From the NCBI RefSeq assembly GCF_018398875.1, contig NZ_JAGWDK010000006.1:62001-126000 (forward strand): 64,000 nt of DNA, read 5' to 3'. Below are positions 9,475 through 21,878 of the stretch, piece after piece (the stretch's first letter is position 1; every line of letters begins with the position of its first letter). The notes under the pieces are model-generated. The model was not told the DNA's origin. It saw nothing but the letters and a program-made list of their open reading frames with translations, and did no database searches. A program made the translations under genes and the position numbers. This DNA is from Bradyrhizobium sp. sGM-13. GTDB lineage: Bacteria > Pseudomonadota > Alphaproteobacteria > Rhizobiales > Xanthobacteraceae.

Positions 9475-9956
9475 GCGTTGCGGACCATCAATAGAGCGGG
9501 GCCATCAGGTGTATCGACCATGCCGACTTTTTCAAAGCCCGCCTTCTCATAGGCACGCACGGCCCGCGTATTGGCCGGATCTGGATCGGTCACAATGCGC
9601 GGCGCGCCGCGCTTCAACCGGTTCTCGACGAAGGCCCGGATGAGCGCCGAACCATGGCCGCGTCCGATCATGTCCGGCTCGCCGATGAAGAGGTCGATGC
9701 CGCGGGTGCCGCGCGGATGTTCGCCAAAGCCTGAATTCCACGCCGTCAGGTCGTAGCACTGCAGGTAGCCGAAATCGTTACTTCCCGCCGAGACGATGAA
9801 CTGATCCATCGCCGGTTCATCGAGATCGCCGCTGACCAGTTCATATTGTTCAGAGGGGTCGCCCCACCATTCGCGCACATGCGGCCGCGCGAGCCACTGC
9901 CGGATCAACGGCAGGTCGGCCACAGCCATCGGGCGGAAGACATATTCCGGCGCCAT
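9471..9956 (-). CDS. GNAT-family N-acetyltransferase
   Basis: A 161-residue single-domain GNAT. The opening [27 protein letters not shown] and the acetyl-CoA loop [13 protein letters not shown], followed by [18 protein letters not shown], are typical; the pattern resembles the aminoglycoside 6'-acetyltransferase subgroup. The real substrate is not known; it could be a small molecule or a protein. The gene sits 15 bases after hslV and overlaps the DUF2585 gene, placing it inside the hslV-hslU operon. Confidence 0.85.
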   Translation of the reverse strand: MAPEYVFRPMAVADLPLIRQWLARPHVREWWGDPSEQYELVSGDLDEPAMDQFIVSAGSNDFGYLQCYDLTAWNSGFGEHPRGTRGIDLFIGEPDMIGRGHGSALIRAFVENRLKRGAPRIVTDPDPANTRAVRAYEKAGFEKVGMVDTPDGPALLMVRNA

Positions 9957-9971
9957 GACCGGCGGCTCCCC

Positions 9972-10523
9972 TCAGAGCGTTTCGATCGTGACGTTCCGGT
10001 TGGTGTAGACGCAGATGTCGGCAGCGATATCGAGCGCCCGGCGCACGATGGTCTCGGCATCCTTGTCGGTATCGACCATGGCGCGGGCGGCCGCCAGGGC
10101 GTAGTTGCCGCCGGAGCCGATCGCCATCACGCCGGCTTCCGGCTCCAGCACGTCGCCGGTGCCGGTCAGGACCAGCGAGACGTCCTTGTCGGCGACGATC
10201 ATCATCGCCTCCAGCCGGCGCAGATAGCGGTCGGTCCGCCAGTCCTTGGCGAGTTCGACCGCCGCACGGGTCAATTGCCCCGGATATTGCTCGAGCTTGC
10301 TCTCCAGCCGCTCGAACAGGGTGAAGGCATCAGCGGTCGCCCCGGCAAAACCGCCGATCACGTCGCCCTTGCCGATTTTCCGGACCTTTTTGGCGTTGGC
10401 CTTGATGACGGTCTGGCCGATCGAGACCTGGCCGTCGCCGCCGATTACCACCTTGCCGCCCTTGCGAACCGTCAAAATCGTGGTGCCGTGCCAGATCGGC
10501 AGGTTGTTCTCAGATGCTTGCAT
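9972..10523 (-). CDS. hslV: ATP-dependent protease peptidase subunit HslV
   Basis: Proteasome-like threonine peptidase forming the double ring that HslU caps. The 183-residue protein has a short propeptide ending ...IWHG before TTILTVRK; Thr14 would be the N-terminal nucleophile after processing. GDGQVS and the later [15 protein letters not shown] match HslV. First gene of the minus-strand run that ends with hslU, diverging from hisB. A weak heat-shock-like TTTGAA...CCCATGG pair lies upstream, not good enough to annotate. Confidence 0.96.
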   Translation of the reverse strand: MQASENNLPIWHGTTILTVRKGGKVVIGGDGQVSIGQTVIKANAKKVRKIGKGDVIGGFAGATADAFTLFERLESKLEQYPGQLTRAAVELAKDWRTDRYLRRLEAMMIVADKDVSLVLTGTGDVLEPEAGVMAIGSGGNYALAAARAMVDTDKDAETIVRRALDIAADICVYTNRNVTIETL

Positions 10524-10713
10524 GGATCGCCCTCTTTCCAGTCAGATTTAGGGGTTGAGGGGAGGGGTTACAATCGCGCCGTTTCATCCCGAATCCGGTC
10601 ACCATGGGCCGAAGTTCAGCCCTTCAAACGCCATCCCGCAGTAGCGAAGGTGACATCCGCCTGTTAAAAGGGCCGCGTTTTCGGCCCCAGGCGGCCCAAG
10701 GGAAGCAGTTTTC

Positions 10714-11307
10714 ATGCGCACAGCGTCCATCAAGCGCAAGACCAAGGAAACCGACATTGAGGTCGCGGTGAACCTCGATGGCACGGGCGTGTCCAAGATT
10801 TCGACCGGCATCGGCTTTTTCGACCATATGCTCGATCTCTTGGCCCGGCATTCCCGCATCGACATCACCGTCAATGCGGATGGCGATCTGCATGTCGACC
10901 ACCACCACACCACCGAGGACGTCGGCATCGCGCTGGGCCAGGCCGTCAAGCAGGCGCTCGGCACCATGGCCGGCATCACCCGCTATGCCTCGATCCACAT
11001 GCCGATGGACGAAACGCTCTCGCGCGTCGTCATCGACATTTCGGGCCGGCCGGTACTGGTGTTCAAGGTCGATTTTCCGCGCGACAAGGTCGGTCAGTTC
11101 GATACCGAGCTGGTGCGCGAATGGTTCAACGCCTTCACCATCAACGCCGGCGTGACTTTGCACGTCGAGACCTTATATGGCGAGAACAGCCATCATATCG
11201 CCGAATCCTGTTTCAAGGGTCTGGCGAGGGCGCTTCGTGCCGCGGTTGCGATCGATCCGCGCGCGGCGGGCGAGGTGCCTTCCACCAAGGGTCAGCTCGG
11301 CGGCTGA
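10714..11307 (+). CDS. hisB: imidazoleglycerol-phosphate dehydratase
   Basis: Sixth step of histidine synthesis, converting imidazoleglycerol phosphate to imidazoleacetol phosphate with two Mn ions. The 197-residue monofunctional enzyme shows [13 protein letters not shown], the metal-binding HHHTTED and ENSHHIAE, and ends near TKGQLGG. No phosphatase domain is fused, unlike the enterobacterial enzyme. Begins a plus-strand his cluster with a DUF2628 gene, hisH, hisA, hisF and hisE. Confidence 0.97.
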   Translation: MRTASIKRKTKETDIEVAVNLDGTGVSKISTGIGFFDHMLDLLARHSRIDITVNADGDLHVDHHHTTEDVGIALGQAVKQALGTMAGITRYASIHMPMDETLSRVVIDISGRPVLVFKVDFPRDKVGQFDTELVREWFNAFTINAGVTLHVETLYGENSHHIAESCFKGLARALRAAVAIDPRAAGEVPSTKGQLGG

Positions 11308-11344
11308 CGCTTGTTCGCGTTTTCGTTCGCGGCGGAGAGATTCG

Positions 11345-11878
11345 ATGCCGGTCTACACAGTGCATGCTCCCATAGCCAATGGCGCCGATCTTCCGGCGAC
11401 CGACAAATTCGTGTTTGTCCGTGACGGCTTCCATTTCTGGGCTGCGGTCGCGAGCGTGATCTGGCTATTGTGGCATCGGCTGTGGCTGGCGCTGATCGGC
11501 TGGATTGTTCTGATGACAGCCGTGCAGTTCGGTATGTGGGCGCTGGGCGCCAGCCGCGGCACGATCTTCGCTGTTGATGTCCTGCTCGCCATCCTGATGG
11601 GCCTCGAAGCGGCCAGCCTGCGGCGCTGGACGCTGTCGCGGCGCAAATGGCGCCAGCTCGATATCGTGGTTGCCGACGACGAGGAAGCTGCCGAACACCG
11701 CTTCTTCGAACGCTGGACCGGCCGGCAGCGCGGGCTGATCAACGACCAACGGTCGGTCGATCGCGGCGCGCCGCCGCCGACCCGCAACATTCCGGGCCAG
11801 TCGTTCTCCAAGCCGCCGCCGCCCTTGCCGCAAGGCGGAATCATCGGCTTGTTTCCGGAGCCGGGAGGGCCACGATGA
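11345..11878 (+). CDS. DUF2628 membrane protein
   Basis: A 177-residue protein starting [13 protein letters not shown], with two or three hydrophobic helices ([46 protein letters not shown]) and a polar C-terminal tail with a Pro-rich stretch ([11 protein letters not shown]). It matches DUF2628 proteins found between hisB and hisH in Bradyrhizobium-type genomes; function unknown. The ATG at 11345 is preferred to an upstream extension out of the hisB frame. Its TGA overlaps the hisH ATG. Confidence 0.84.
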   Translation: MPVYTVHAPIANGADLPATDKFVFVRDGFHFWAAVASVIWLLWHRLWLALIGWIVLMTAVQFGMWALGASRGTIFAVDVLLAILMGLEAASLRRWTLSRRKWRQLDIVVADDEEAAEHRFFERWTGRQRGLINDQRSVDRGAPPPTRNIPGQSFSKPPPPLPQGGIIGLFPEPGGPR

Positions 11879-12525
11879 CCGTTGCGATCGTCGATTACGG
11901 CTCCGGCAATCTTCACTCTGCGGCAAAGGCCTTTGAGCGCGCCTCGCGGAGCATGGAAGATCCGCAGAAGGTCATGGTGACGCGCGATCCGGACGCCGTG
12001 TACCGCGCCGATCGCATCGTGCTGCCGGGCGTCGGTGCCTTCGCCGATTGCCGCCGTGGTCTCGACGCCGTGGACGGCATGCTGGAAGCGATGACGGAAG
12101 CGGTGCGCGTCAAGGCCCGGCCGTTCTTCGGCATTTGCGTCGGCATGCAGTTGATGGCGACGCGCGGCAAGGAGCACGTCACGACCGACGGCTTCAACTG
12201 GATCGAGGGCGACGTCGAGAGGATTTCGCCGCGCGAGGAAAATCTGAAAATTCCCCATATGGGCTGGAACACGCTCGACCTGGTCCGCGAGCACCCGGTG
12301 CTGGAGCGCCTGCCGCTCGGGCCGAAGGGCCGCCATGCCTATTTCGTGCACTCCTATCACCTCAATGCCTCCAATGAGGCCGATGTGCTGGCGCGTGCCG
12401 ACTACGGCGGGCCGGTGACCGCGATCGTAGGCCGAGACACCGCCATCGGCACGCAGTTTCACCCCGAGAAGAGCCAACGTTTCGGCCTGGCCCTGATCTC
12501 GAATTTTTTGAAGTGGAAGCCGTGA
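11875..12525 (+). CDS. hisH: imidazole glycerol phosphate synthase, glutamine amidotransferase subunit HisH
   Basis: Class I glutaminase that supplies ammonia to HisF. The 216-residue protein starts [15 protein letters not shown]; the nucleophile elbow is [10 protein letters not shown] (Cys) and the His-Glu pair is in QFHPEKSQ. The long upstream open frame is a shadow of the DUF2628 gene; the ATG overlapping that gene's stop (ATGA) is the start. The stop overlaps the hisA GTG (GTGA). Confidence 0.97.
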   Translation: MTVAIVDYGSGNLHSAAKAFERASRSMEDPQKVMVTRDPDAVYRADRIVLPGVGAFADCRRGLDAVDGMLEAMTEAVRVKARPFFGICVGMQLMATRGKEHVTTDGFNWIEGDVERISPREENLKIPHMGWNTLDLVREHPVLERLPLGPKGRHAYFVHSYHLNASNEADVLARADYGGPVTAIVGRDTAIGTQFHPEKSQRFGLALISNFLKWKP

Positions 12526-13256
12526 TCCTCTTTCCTGCCGTCGACCTGAAAAACGGCCAATGCGTGCGTCTCGAGCAGGGCGACATGGCGCGCGCGACCG
12601 TGTTCAACCTCGATCCCGCGGCGCAGGCGCGCGCTTTTGCCGAGCAGGGGTTTGAATATCTCCACGTCGTCGATCTCGATGGTGCCTTTGCCGGCAAGCC
12701 GATGAACGCGCTGGCGGTCGAGGCGATGCTCAAAGCGGTCACCATGCCGGTGCAGCTCGGCGGCGGCATCCGCGATCTCAAGACGGTGGAAGCCTGGCTC
12801 GACAAGGGCATCGCGCGGGTCATCATCGGCACGGCGGCGGTGCGCGATCCGGAGCTGGTGAAGGGCGCGGCGAAAAAATTTCCCGGCCGCGTCGCGGTCG
12901 GACTCGACGCGCGCGACGGCAAGGTTGCGGTGGAAGGCTGGGCCGAGACCTCGCAGGTGACCGCGCTCGAAATCGCGCAACGGTTCGAGGATGCCGGCGT
13001 CGCTGCCATCATTTTCACCGACATCGCGCGCGACGGCCTGTTGAAGGGCCTGAACCTCGATGCCACGGTCGCGCTCGCAGAGCGCATTTCCATTCCCGTG
13101 ATCGCATCCGGCGGGTTTGCTTCCATTGAGGACGTCAAGGCGCTGCTCGAGCCGCGCGCCAAGAAGCTCGCCGGCGCCATTGCCGGCCGCGCGCTCTATG
13201 ATGGGCGGCTGGATCCCGCCGCCGCTTTGACGTTGATCCGCAACGCGCGCGCCTAG
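12522..13256 (+). CDS. hisA: phosphoribosylformimino-5-aminoimidazole carboxamide ribotide isomerase
   Basis: TIM-barrel isomerase (Amadori rearrangement) of histidine synthesis. After the GTG start the sequence is [20 protein letters not shown], with the first catalytic Asp in AVDLK; the second is in [12 protein letters not shown]. Phosphate-binding loops are QLGGGIRD and IASGGFAS. The GTG at 12522 is used rather than the ATG nine bases upstream because it matches family N-termini and overlaps the hisH stop. 244 residues. Confidence 0.96.
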   Translation: MILFPAVDLKNGQCVRLEQGDMARATVFNLDPAAQARAFAEQGFEYLHVVDLDGAFAGKPMNALAVEAMLKAVTMPVQLGGGIRDLKTVEAWLDKGIARVIIGTAAVRDPELVKGAAKKFPGRVAVGLDARDGKVAVEGWAETSQVTALEIAQRFEDAGVAAIIFTDIARDGLLKGLNLDATVALAERISIPVIASGGFASIEDVKALLEPRAKKLAGAIAGRALYDGRLDPAAALTLIRNARA

Positions 13257-13266
13257 GAGTTTTGTG

Positions 13267-14043
13267 ATGTTCAAGGTCCGCGTCATCCCCTGTCTCGACG
13301 TCAAGGACGGCCGCGTGGTCAAGGGCGTCAACTTCGTCGACCTGCGCGACGCCGGTGATCCTGTCGAGGCGGCGATTGCATATGACGCGGCCGGCGCCGA
13401 CGAATTGTGCTTCCTCGACATCACCGCCACCCACGAAAACCGTGGCATCATGCTCGATGTCGTGCGGCGCACGGCGGAAGCCTGCTTCATGCCGCTGACG
13501 GTCGGCGGCGGGGTCCGGACCATCGAGGACATCAAGACGCTGCTGCGTTCGGGCGCCGACAAGGTCTCGATCAACTCGGCCGCCGTCGCTAACCGCGAGT
13601 TCGTCAAGCAGGCGGCGGAAAAATTCGGCGAGCAGTGCATCGTGGTGGCGATCGACGCCAAGCGGGTCAAGCGCGGCGGTGGCTCGGACCGCTGGGAGAT
13701 TTTTACCCATGGCGGGCGCAACTCCACCGGGATCGACGCCATCGAATACGCGCAGGAAGTTGTCTCGCTCGGCGCCGGCGAGATTCTGTTGACCTCGATG
13801 GATCGCGACGGCACCCGCCAAGGCTTCGACCTGCCGCTGACGCAGGCCATCGCCGACAGTGTCCCCGTACCGGTCATCGCCTCCGGCGGCGTCGGCAATC
13901 TCGACCACCTCGTCGATGGCATCCGCCAGGGCCACGCCACCGCAGTGCTGGCGGCCTCGATATTCCACTTCGGCGAATTTACCATACGCCAAGCCAAGGA
14001 GCACATGGTGCGCGCCGGGCTGCCGATGCGGCTCGATCCCTGA
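13267..14043 (+). CDS. hisF: imidazole glycerol phosphate synthase cyclase subunit HisF
   Basis: Cyclase subunit that uses HisH-derived ammonia to form imidazoleglycerol phosphate and [25 protein letters not shown] carries the first catalytic Asp; the second is in [10 protein letters not shown]. Phosphate loops TVGGGVRT and IASGGVG are present. 258 residues. The ATG at 13267 follows AGGAG by 8 bases; a GTG three bases earlier is less likely. Ten bases after hisA. Confidence 0.97.
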   Translation: MFKVRVIPCLDVKDGRVVKGVNFVDLRDAGDPVEAAIAYDAAGADELCFLDITATHENRGIMLDVVRRTAEACFMPLTVGGGVRTIEDIKTLLRSGADKVSINSAAVANREFVKQAAEKFGEQCIVVAIDAKRVKRGGGSDRWEIFTHGGRNSTGIDAIEYAQEVVSLGAGEILLTSMDRDGTRQGFDLPLTQAIADSVPVPVIASGGVGNLDHLVDGIRQGHATAVLAASIFHFGEFTIRQAKEHMVRAGLPMRLDP

Positions 14044-14126
14044 CGACTCCCTGTCACAAAAGTGCTAAGCCCTGCATAGGGACAGCGACCCGGCCTTTGG
14101 GCGGGCGCGAGTGTTGAGTTCGGTTG

Positions 14127-14450
14127 ATGTCGCGTTTCACGATCCATGATCTGGCCGCCACCATCGATGCACGGGCCGCATCGGGAGGAGAGGCGTCCTA
14201 CACCCGCAAATTGCTCGACAGGGGGGCGGAGCACTGCGCCAAGAAGCTGGGCGAGGAAGCGGTCGAGACCGTGATCGCGGCGATCGAGAACGACCGCAGT
14301 CACCTGATTGCCGAAAGCGCTGACCTGCTGTTTCACCTGCTGGTGTTGTTGAAGTCGCGGGGCGTGAAGCTGGAGGACGTCGAAGCCGCGCTGGCGCAGC
14401 GGACCTCGATGTCCGGGCTTGAGGAGAAGGCGTCGCGCAAGCGCGACTGA
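14127..14450 (+). CDS. hisE: phosphoribosyl-ATP pyrophosphatase
   Basis: Second step of histidine synthesis, hydrolysing phosphoribosyl-ATP to phosphoribosyl-AMP. A 107-residue stand-alone HisE (hisI is not fused or adjacent) with YTRKLLDRG, the Mg-binding [16 protein letters not shown] and [13 protein letters not shown]. The ATG at 14127 is chosen over a TTG three bases earlier. It follows hisF by 83 bases and precedes coaA by 15. Confidence 0.95.
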   Translation: MSRFTIHDLAATIDARAASGGEASYTRKLLDRGAEHCAKKLGEEAVETVIAAIENDRSHLIAESADLLFHLLVLLKSRGVKLEDVEAALAQRTSMSGLEEKASRKRD

Positions 14451-14465
14451 CCGAGAGGGCAACGC

Positions 14466-15422
14466 ATGGATATCCGGGCTCCCGATCAGCAATACAATCC
14501 GTACCGCATCTTCACCCGCGAGCAGTGGGCGCGGCTGCGCGACGACACGCCGATGACGCTGGAGCCTGGCGAATTCGAGCGGCTGCGTTCGATGCATGAC
14601 CGCCTCGATCTGCAGGAGGTCGAGGACATCTACCTGCCGCTGTCGCGCCTGTTGTCGATCTATGTCGATGCGACCGATCGGCTCTTCCGGGCGCAGCGCC
14701 AGTTTCTCGGCATCCGCGACCGCAAGGTCCCCTACATCATCGGCGTCGCCGGCTCGGTCGCGGCCGGCAAATCGACCACTGCGCGCGTGCTGCAGGCGCT
14801 GCTGGCGCGCTGGTCGCCGCGGCCGAAGGTCGACCTGGTGACGACCGACGGTTTCCTGTTTCCCAACGCCGTGCTCGAGCGGCAGGGGATGATGCAGAAA
14901 AAGGGCTTTCCCGAGAGCTACGATCTGCCGATGCTGCTGGCGTTTCTTTCCGACATCAAAGCCGGTCGCAGACCGGTGCGCGCGCCGGTCTACTCGCATC
15001 TGGTCTACGACATCGTGCCGAACGAGTGGATCGAGGTCGATCGTCCGGACATCCTGATCGTCGAGGGCGTCAACGTCCTGCAGACCGGCCGACTGCCGCG
15101 CGACGGCAAGGCGGTGCCCGTGGTGTCGGACTTCTTCGACTTCTCCGTCTATATCGACGCCGAGGAGCCGGTGCTGCGCGAATGGTATGTGCGGCGCTTC
15201 CTGGCGCTCAGGGATACCGCGTTCCACGATCCGAAATCATATTTTCATCGCTACGCGGTACTCTCCGACGAGGAGGCGACCGCGACCGCGATCGCGATCT
15301 GGGAGCGCACCAACCTCGCCAATCTCGAGGACAATATTTTGCCGACGCGTCCGCGCGCGACGCTGATCCTGAAAAAGCGCGCCGATCATCTGGTCGAGAC
15401 GGTCGCTCTGCGGCGGCTGTGA
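14466..15422 (+). CDS. coaA: type I pantothenate kinase
   Basis: ATP-dependent kinase for the first committed step of CoA synthesis, of the P-loop CoaA type. The 318-residue protein has Walker [16 protein letters not shown] around residue 94-108, [11 protein letters not shown], the pantothenate-site region GFPESYD, and [12 protein letters not shown]. Length is typical. It ends exactly where a long palindromic repeat begins, and follows hisE with 15 bases between them. Confidence 0.97.
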   Translation: MDIRAPDQQYNPYRIFTREQWARLRDDTPMTLEPGEFERLRSMHDRLDLQEVEDIYLPLSRLLSIYVDATDRLFRAQRQFLGIRDRKVPYIIGVAGSVAAGKSTTARVLQALLARWSPRPKVDLVTTDGFLFPNAVLERQGMMQKKGFPESYDLPMLLAFLSDIKAGRRPVRAPVYSHLVYDIVPNEWIEVDRPDILIVEGVNVLQTGRLPRDGKAVPVVSDFFDFSVYIDAEEPVLREWYVRRFLALRDTAFHDPKSYFHRYAVLSDEEATATAIAIWERTNLANLEDNILPTRPRATLILKKRADHLVETVALRRL

Positions 15423-15427
15423 TTGCT

Positions 15428-15545
15428 GTCGTCCCTGCGAACGCAGGGACCCATACCCCGCGGCTTTTCTTTGGGCAGGTGGGTAGACGACTTTTGCTTA
15501 TCACTAAGTCTTGGGGTTATGGGTCCTTGCGTTCGCAGGCACGAC
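15428..15545. repeat. long palindromic interspersed repeat downstream of coaA (probable bidirectional terminator)
   Basis: Left arm GTCGTCCCTGCGAACGCA... (from 15428) pairs with right arm ...TGCGTTCGCAGGCACGAC (to 15545); each arm is about 28 bases, with inner mirror ACCCATACCCC / GGGGTTATGGGT. It occupies nearly the whole gap between the convergent coaA and histidine kinase genes. A divergent copy lies at 62896-63029 and a short piece at 26757-26785. Likely acts as a strong hairpin for both transcripts. Confidence 0.75.
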
Positions 15546-15562
15546 GTCGAGTTTGTTCGACC

Positions 15563-17797
<2,235 letters not shown>

Positions 17798-17969
17798 CGC
17801 CAATGACCCTAAGCTTGCTGCTTGAATTGAACCGGCCTGCTTCGCCGCCTCTCTCGAAGATGCGTCGCCGATGTTGCAAAGTGCTTGAGGCTCCCAGCGC
17901 ATGACGGCCGCGATGAGAACAGGGTGAATGAAAGGTTAACCGAGCATGGTCCGGACCCGGAGGGCCGCG

Positions 17970-18028
17970 TTCGCGCAAAGTGGGAACCGGTTTTCCGAAA
18001 ACACGATGCCCCGAACCTAGAGCGATGC
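17970..18028. repeat. interspersed repeat, related subfamily copy
   Basis: The core TTCGCGCAAAGTGGGAACCGG (split here as TTCGCGCAAAG and TGGGAACCGG) followed by TTTTCCGAAAACACGATG resembles the GTGG...ACCGG core of the repeats at 7421 and 30580, but the flanks differ. It lies in the gap before the 155-residue secreted protein gene and reaches a few bases into its 3' end. Confidence 0.5.
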
Positions 18029-18484
18029 CGCTTCGATGCGGTGGCGCTCGCCGCGAGCGCCGACGATCAGGGCGGCGGCATCGAGCAGCGAAAAGCTCTT
18101 CGAGGACACGAAGATGCGGTGGTCGGCCGGTCCATCCCTGGAAAGGTAGATCACCGGATCGGAGCCTGAGGGATTGCGGGAGATCGCGACCAGAAGCGGT
18201 GGCGCGTTGCTCGCGCAGGCACCGGCTTCGGCCGTATCGATATCGTCGATCACGGTGAAGTCGGCCGCTTCCGCGTTGTCGGTAATCTGGACTCGCACCG
18301 TCGCGCGGCCTGGATCGCTGGTGAAACTGACGTGCCGGTGCGCCTGCCAGGAGAGGGCGGCGATCTGGACGGAAGTGCCTGATAGTTCGATGCAGGGCCG
18401 CGGGCCGGCCAAAAATTCGCCGCGCGCGAACAGGGCGACAATTGCCAGCGGAATCACCGAGGCCAGGATCTTCAAACGCAACAT
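18017..18484 (-). CDS. small secreted protein of unknown function
   Basis: A 155-residue protein with an N-terminal signal-like helix (LKILASVIPLAIVALFA) and a soluble remainder containing GPRPCIELSG, WQAHRHVSFTSDPG, VIDDIDTAEAG and SSKSFSLLDAAALI. Two cysteines (in PCIEL and GACASN) could form a disulphide after export. I do not recognise a characterised family. The 3' end overlaps a copy of an interspersed repeat. Transcribed in the same direction as comM upstream and the kinase downstream. Confidence 0.72.
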   Translation of the reverse strand: MLRLKILASVIPLAIVALFARGEFLAGPRPCIELSGTSVQIAALSWQAHRHVSFTSDPGRATVRVQITDNAEAADFTVIDDIDTAEAGACASNAPPLLVAISRNPSGSDPVIYLSRDGPADHRIFVSSKSFSLLDAAALIVGARGERHRIEAASL

Positions 18485-18654
18485 GACACGCTACTCGCTC
18501 ACCATAAGTCCGCGACATGGGACCTATGGTTGGCAGAGGGTAAAGGAAACTAGTTACCGCCGCGTTGACGCTGGTTGTTCTTTCTGGCGGCAGCATCCTG
18601 GTCGCGAGAGAGACGAGAGATCCGACGTCGCTTGGCCGGCCGACGGCCGCAGTT

Positions 18655-20193
18655 CTACGCCGCCCGTCGCAGATCCTCCGCCAGCACGCGATACGATAGC
18701 GCCTCCGCCAGATGCAGCCGGCCGATCTTTTCTGCACGATCGAGGTCGGCGAGCGTGCGCGCGACGCGCAGCACGCGGTGATAGCCGCGCGCGGTCAGCT
18801 TCATGGTTTCGGCGGCGTCGCGCAGCAGCTTTTGGCCTTGTGCATCCGGCTGCGCGATCGTTTCCAGCAGCGAAGCCGGCGCTTCGGCATTGGTGCGGAT
18901 ATGCGGCATGCCGGCCGCTGCATAGCGCGCGAGCTGGATGTCGCGCGCCGCGGCGACGCGGGCTGCGACTTCGGCTGAGCCTTCGGAAGGCGGCGGCAGG
19001 ATCAGGTCGGCGGCGGTGACCGCCGGCACCTCGATCCGCAGGTCGATGCGATCCATCAGCGGGCCGGAGATGCGCATCTGGTAATCCGCGGTGCAGCGGT
19101 CGACCGGCGCGCGCCTGCAGGAATAGCCGGGATCATAGGCCTGGCCACAGCGGCAGGGATTCATCGCCGCAACCAGCATGAAGCGCGCGGGGTAGGTGAC
19201 GCGGTGGTTGGCGCGGGACACCGAGACCTCGCCGTTCTCCAGCGGCTGGCGCAGCGAGTCGAGCACGCGCGGATCGAACTCGGGCAGTTCGTCGAGGAAC
19301 AGCACGCCCTGATGCGCCAGCGAAATCTCGCCAGGTTTTGCGCGCAGGCCGCCGCCGGTCAGCGCAGCCATGCTGGCGGAATGATGCGGTGCGCGGAACG
19401 GCCGCCGCGCGGTCAGCGCGCCGTCGCGGATTTCGCCGGCGACGGAGGCGATCATCGACACTTCCAAAAGTTCGGATGGCGACAGCGGCGGCAGGATCGA
19501 AGGCAGCCGCGCCGCCAGCATCGACTTGCCCGCACCGGGCGAGCCGATCATCAGCAAATGATGTCCGCCGGCCGCCGCGATCTCCAGCGCGCGCTTGGCA
19601 CTCTCCTGGCCCTTGATATCGCGCAAGTCCAGATGCGTTGCTTCCGGCTCGTGCACTTTCGGCTGCGGCCGCGACAGCACCTGCGTGCCTTTAAAATGGT
19701 TGGCAATCTGGATCAGCGATTTGGCCGCGATGATCTGGATGTCCGGGCTCGCCCAAGCCGCTTCTGAGCCGCACGCCGCGGGACAGATCAGCCCCTCCTC
19801 GCGCGCGTTCGCGCCGATCGCTGCCGGCAACACGCCGGCAACGGCTGCAATCGAGCCATCGAGCCCGAGTTCGCCCAGCACGGTGAAGCCGTTGAGCGCA
19901 TCCGGCGGGATCGCGCCGATCGCCGCCATCAGGCCGAGCGCGATCGGCAGATCGTAATGACTGCCTTCCTTCGGCAGATCGGCCGGCGCGAGATTGACGA
20001 TGATCCGCCGCGCCGGCAGGGCCAGCCCCGAGGCGATCAGCGCCGAGCGCACCCGCTCACGCGCCTCCGACACCGCCTTGTCGGGCAGGCCGACAATCGC
20101 AAACGCCGGCAGCCCAGGCGCTACCTGCACCTGCACGTCGACCGCGCGAGCCTCGATCCCTTCAAAAGCTACGGTAGATACCCGCGCAACCAT
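18655..20193 (-). CDS. comM: YifB/ComM-family magnesium-chelatase-like AAA+ ATPase
   Basis: A 512-residue ATPase. The N-terminal ChlI-like Lon-fold domain starts MVARVSTVAFEGIEARAVDVQV; the AAA core has Walker A IGSPGAGKSMLA, Walker B GVLFLDELPEF, and a four-cysteine loop (PCRCGQ ... GYSCRRA) typical of YifB. ComM of naturally competent bacteria is a branch-migration helicase for integrating transforming DNA; whether this one does the same is inference. Length is normal, start ATG 20193. Confidence 0.92.
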   Translation of the reverse strand: MVARVSTVAFEGIEARAVDVQVQVAPGLPAFAIVGLPDKAVSEARERVRSALIASGLALPARRIIVNLAPADLPKEGSHYDLPIALGLMAAIGAIPPDALNGFTVLGELGLDGSIAAVAGVLPAAIGANAREEGLICPAACGSEAAWASPDIQIIAAKSLIQIANHFKGTQVLSRPQPKVHEPEATHLDLRDIKGQESAKRALEIAAAGGHHLLMIGSPGAGKSMLAARLPSILPPLSPSELLEVSMIASVAGEIRDGALTARRPFRAPHHSASMAALTGGGLRAKPGEISLAHQGVLFLDELPEFDPRVLDSLRQPLENGEVSVSRANHRVTYPARFMLVAAMNPCRCGQAYDPGYSCRRAPVDRCTADYQMRISGPLMDRIDLRIEVPAVTAADLILPPPSEGSAEVAARVAAARDIQLARYAAAGMPHIRTNAEAPASLLETIAQPDAQGQKLLRDAAETMKLTARGYHRVLRVARTLADLDRAEKIGRLHLAEALSYRVLAEDLRRAA

Positions 20194-20340
20194 GCTGCCC
20201 CCCGCGACGCAATCGAAGGTAGCGTGGAACCGGGGAGCAAGTCAAGAACATTAAGAGAACATCATGCGCCTCGGGCCTGCCAATGCACTTCCTGCATCGA
20301 CATGCCGGTGCTCAATCGATCGTCGACATTTCGACCCGCG

Positions 20341-20523
20341 TTAGCGCTCCGTTCGCATGTACGGGCTGTGCTCAGAAACAAGCTTCAGCGCCGGATCATC
20401 AGCGAGAACGCGCACCGCCTCTGTCCTTGCAGGGCTCTCATTCTCGGAGTTACCCCGGACGCTCCACACAGCGAGCCAGACGACGAGCATTCCGGCTCCG
20501 ATAGCTACCATATCCTTGGTCAT
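20341..20523 (-). CDS. 60-residue single-helix membrane protein, unknown
   Basis: A short frame from ATG 20523: MTKDMVAIGAGMLVVWLAVW gives one membrane helix, followed by a charged tail with SENESPARTEAV and ending YMRTER. A strong GGAGG lies 8 bases upstream of the ATG, which is the main evidence that it is real; the longer open frame upstream of this start looks random. No family recognised. Confidence 0.5.
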   Translation of the reverse strand: MTKDMVAIGAGMLVVWLAVWSVRGNSENESPARTEAVRVLADDPALKLVSEHSPYMRTER

Positions 20524-20713
20524 TTGCCGGGCCTCCAAACTGGCTGCCAAGCGCTGAGGAAAGACCAATTTCGGCGAAGCGGGATGGTTCCTAAGATGGG
20601 CCTTTCGATGAAGGCCCTCGACGAAGCATCTCAGCCGCACGCATGCAGGTGTGCGGCAGCACCTGGATGATCCAGGGCCGACCACCGGCCGACCCCAAAA
20701 TCAAGCGTTCTTC

Positions 20714-21685
20714 TCAGAGCTGCATGTTCATCGGTTCGGGATAGTACCTAAAACCGTCGCCGTTCTTGGCGACATGGCCGTAGCCGGGCCAGGCGAAGTG
20801 ATAGGACATAACCGGGATCTTCTGGGCGGCGAGCATGTCCAGCATCTTCACCCGCGAGGCGGCCGCCTGCTTTGGGTCGCTGTCGTAGGCGAATTCCATC
20901 CGCGGTTTCTCCAACAGCAGCACCGCGTGATGCGAGAGGTCGCCGAGGAAGCAGAAGGATTTGCCCTTCGAACTGACCATGAAGATGGTGTGGCCAACGG
21001 TGTGGCCGGGCGCTGCGAGCGCGGTGACGCCGGGCAAGAATTCCTGGTTGTCCTTGATGAAGACGATGCGGTCGCGCACCGGCATCAGGTTCTTGCGTGC
21101 GTGGATGATAAAATCCTTCAACGGACTGCCGAGCTTGCCTTCATCGGTCCAGAAATCGAAATCGCTCTGGGCGATATAGACCTGCGCGTTCGGGAATAGC
21201 GGCTTGTCGTCGGCGCCGACCAGGCCGCCGATGTGATCGATATGGGCGTGCGAGCACACCACGGCGTCGATGTCTCCAGGCTTGATGCCGGCCGCCATCA
21301 TGTTCTTCTGCTGCTGGCCGGTGGTCGGGCCAAATGCCTTTGACGTGCCCATGCCGGTATCGAACAGGATCAGCTTGTCACCGGTGTTCACGATCGGCGA
21401 GTTCTGTTCGAGCACGACGTTGTCCGGATTGAGGAAATTGTCGGACAGCATCTTTTTCACTTCCTCCTTCGGCACGCCGGTAAATGTGCCGGAGGGATCG
21501 CCGAGCGGCAACGGGCCGTCCGAGACGACGGTGACTTCGGCGTCGCCGAGTATGAAGCGGTGCCAGTAGGGCGTCTGCGTGCCGAGTTTTGGCGCCTTGG
21601 CCAGAGCGCTGCCTCCGAGCATCGTTGTCGCACCGAACCCGGCGCTGAGCGCAAGCAAAGACCGTCGCGAAAGATTCGTCGTCAT
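20714..21685 (-). CDS. Tat-exported metallo-beta-lactamase-fold hydrolase
   Basis: A 323-residue protein with a twin-arginine signal (NLSRRSLLALSAGFG) and cleavage likely after the Ala-rich GGSALA region. The MBL fold shows LILFDTGMG, the metal motif SHAHIDHIGG (HxHxDH), the second-sphere His in APGHTVGHT and FLGDLSHH. The family includes lactonases and sulfatase-like enzymes; substrate cannot be read here. It should act in the periplasm. Flanked by small unknown genes on the same strand. Confidence 0.85.
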   Translation of the reverse strand: MTTNLSRRSLLALSAGFGATTMLGGSALAKAPKLGTQTPYWHRFILGDAEVTVVSDGPLPLGDPSGTFTGVPKEEVKKMLSDNFLNPDNVVLEQNSPIVNTGDKLILFDTGMGTSKAFGPTTGQQQKNMMAAGIKPGDIDAVVCSHAHIDHIGGLVGADDKPLFPNAQVYIAQSDFDFWTDEGKLGSPLKDFIIHARKNLMPVRDRIVFIKDNQEFLPGVTALAAPGHTVGHTIFMVSSKGKSFCFLGDLSHHAVLLLEKPRMEFAYDSDPKQAAASRVKMLDMLAAQKIPVMSYHFAWPGYGHVAKNGDGFRYYPEPMNMQL

Positions 21686-21878
21686 GCCTCTTCCTCCACT
21701 AATTTTATTGATTGCAGTACGTGCCCGGACGAAGTCATCCGTGGCTGCAGGCTGCTCCCGCTTCCCGAAATTGGCAAGTGGGACGAGGAGGCACGACAGG
21801 GATGCGAAAATGACGATGGCCCACCGTATCGCGTCGCAGCGATTTTGCAGGACAGATTTTGAAGATCAGCATCGACAG

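Noticed and set aside
12459..15227. 922-codon open frame on the minus strand
   Set aside because: It is antisense to hisA, hisF, hisE and coaA, all with clear motifs; long antisense frames are expected at this GC content.
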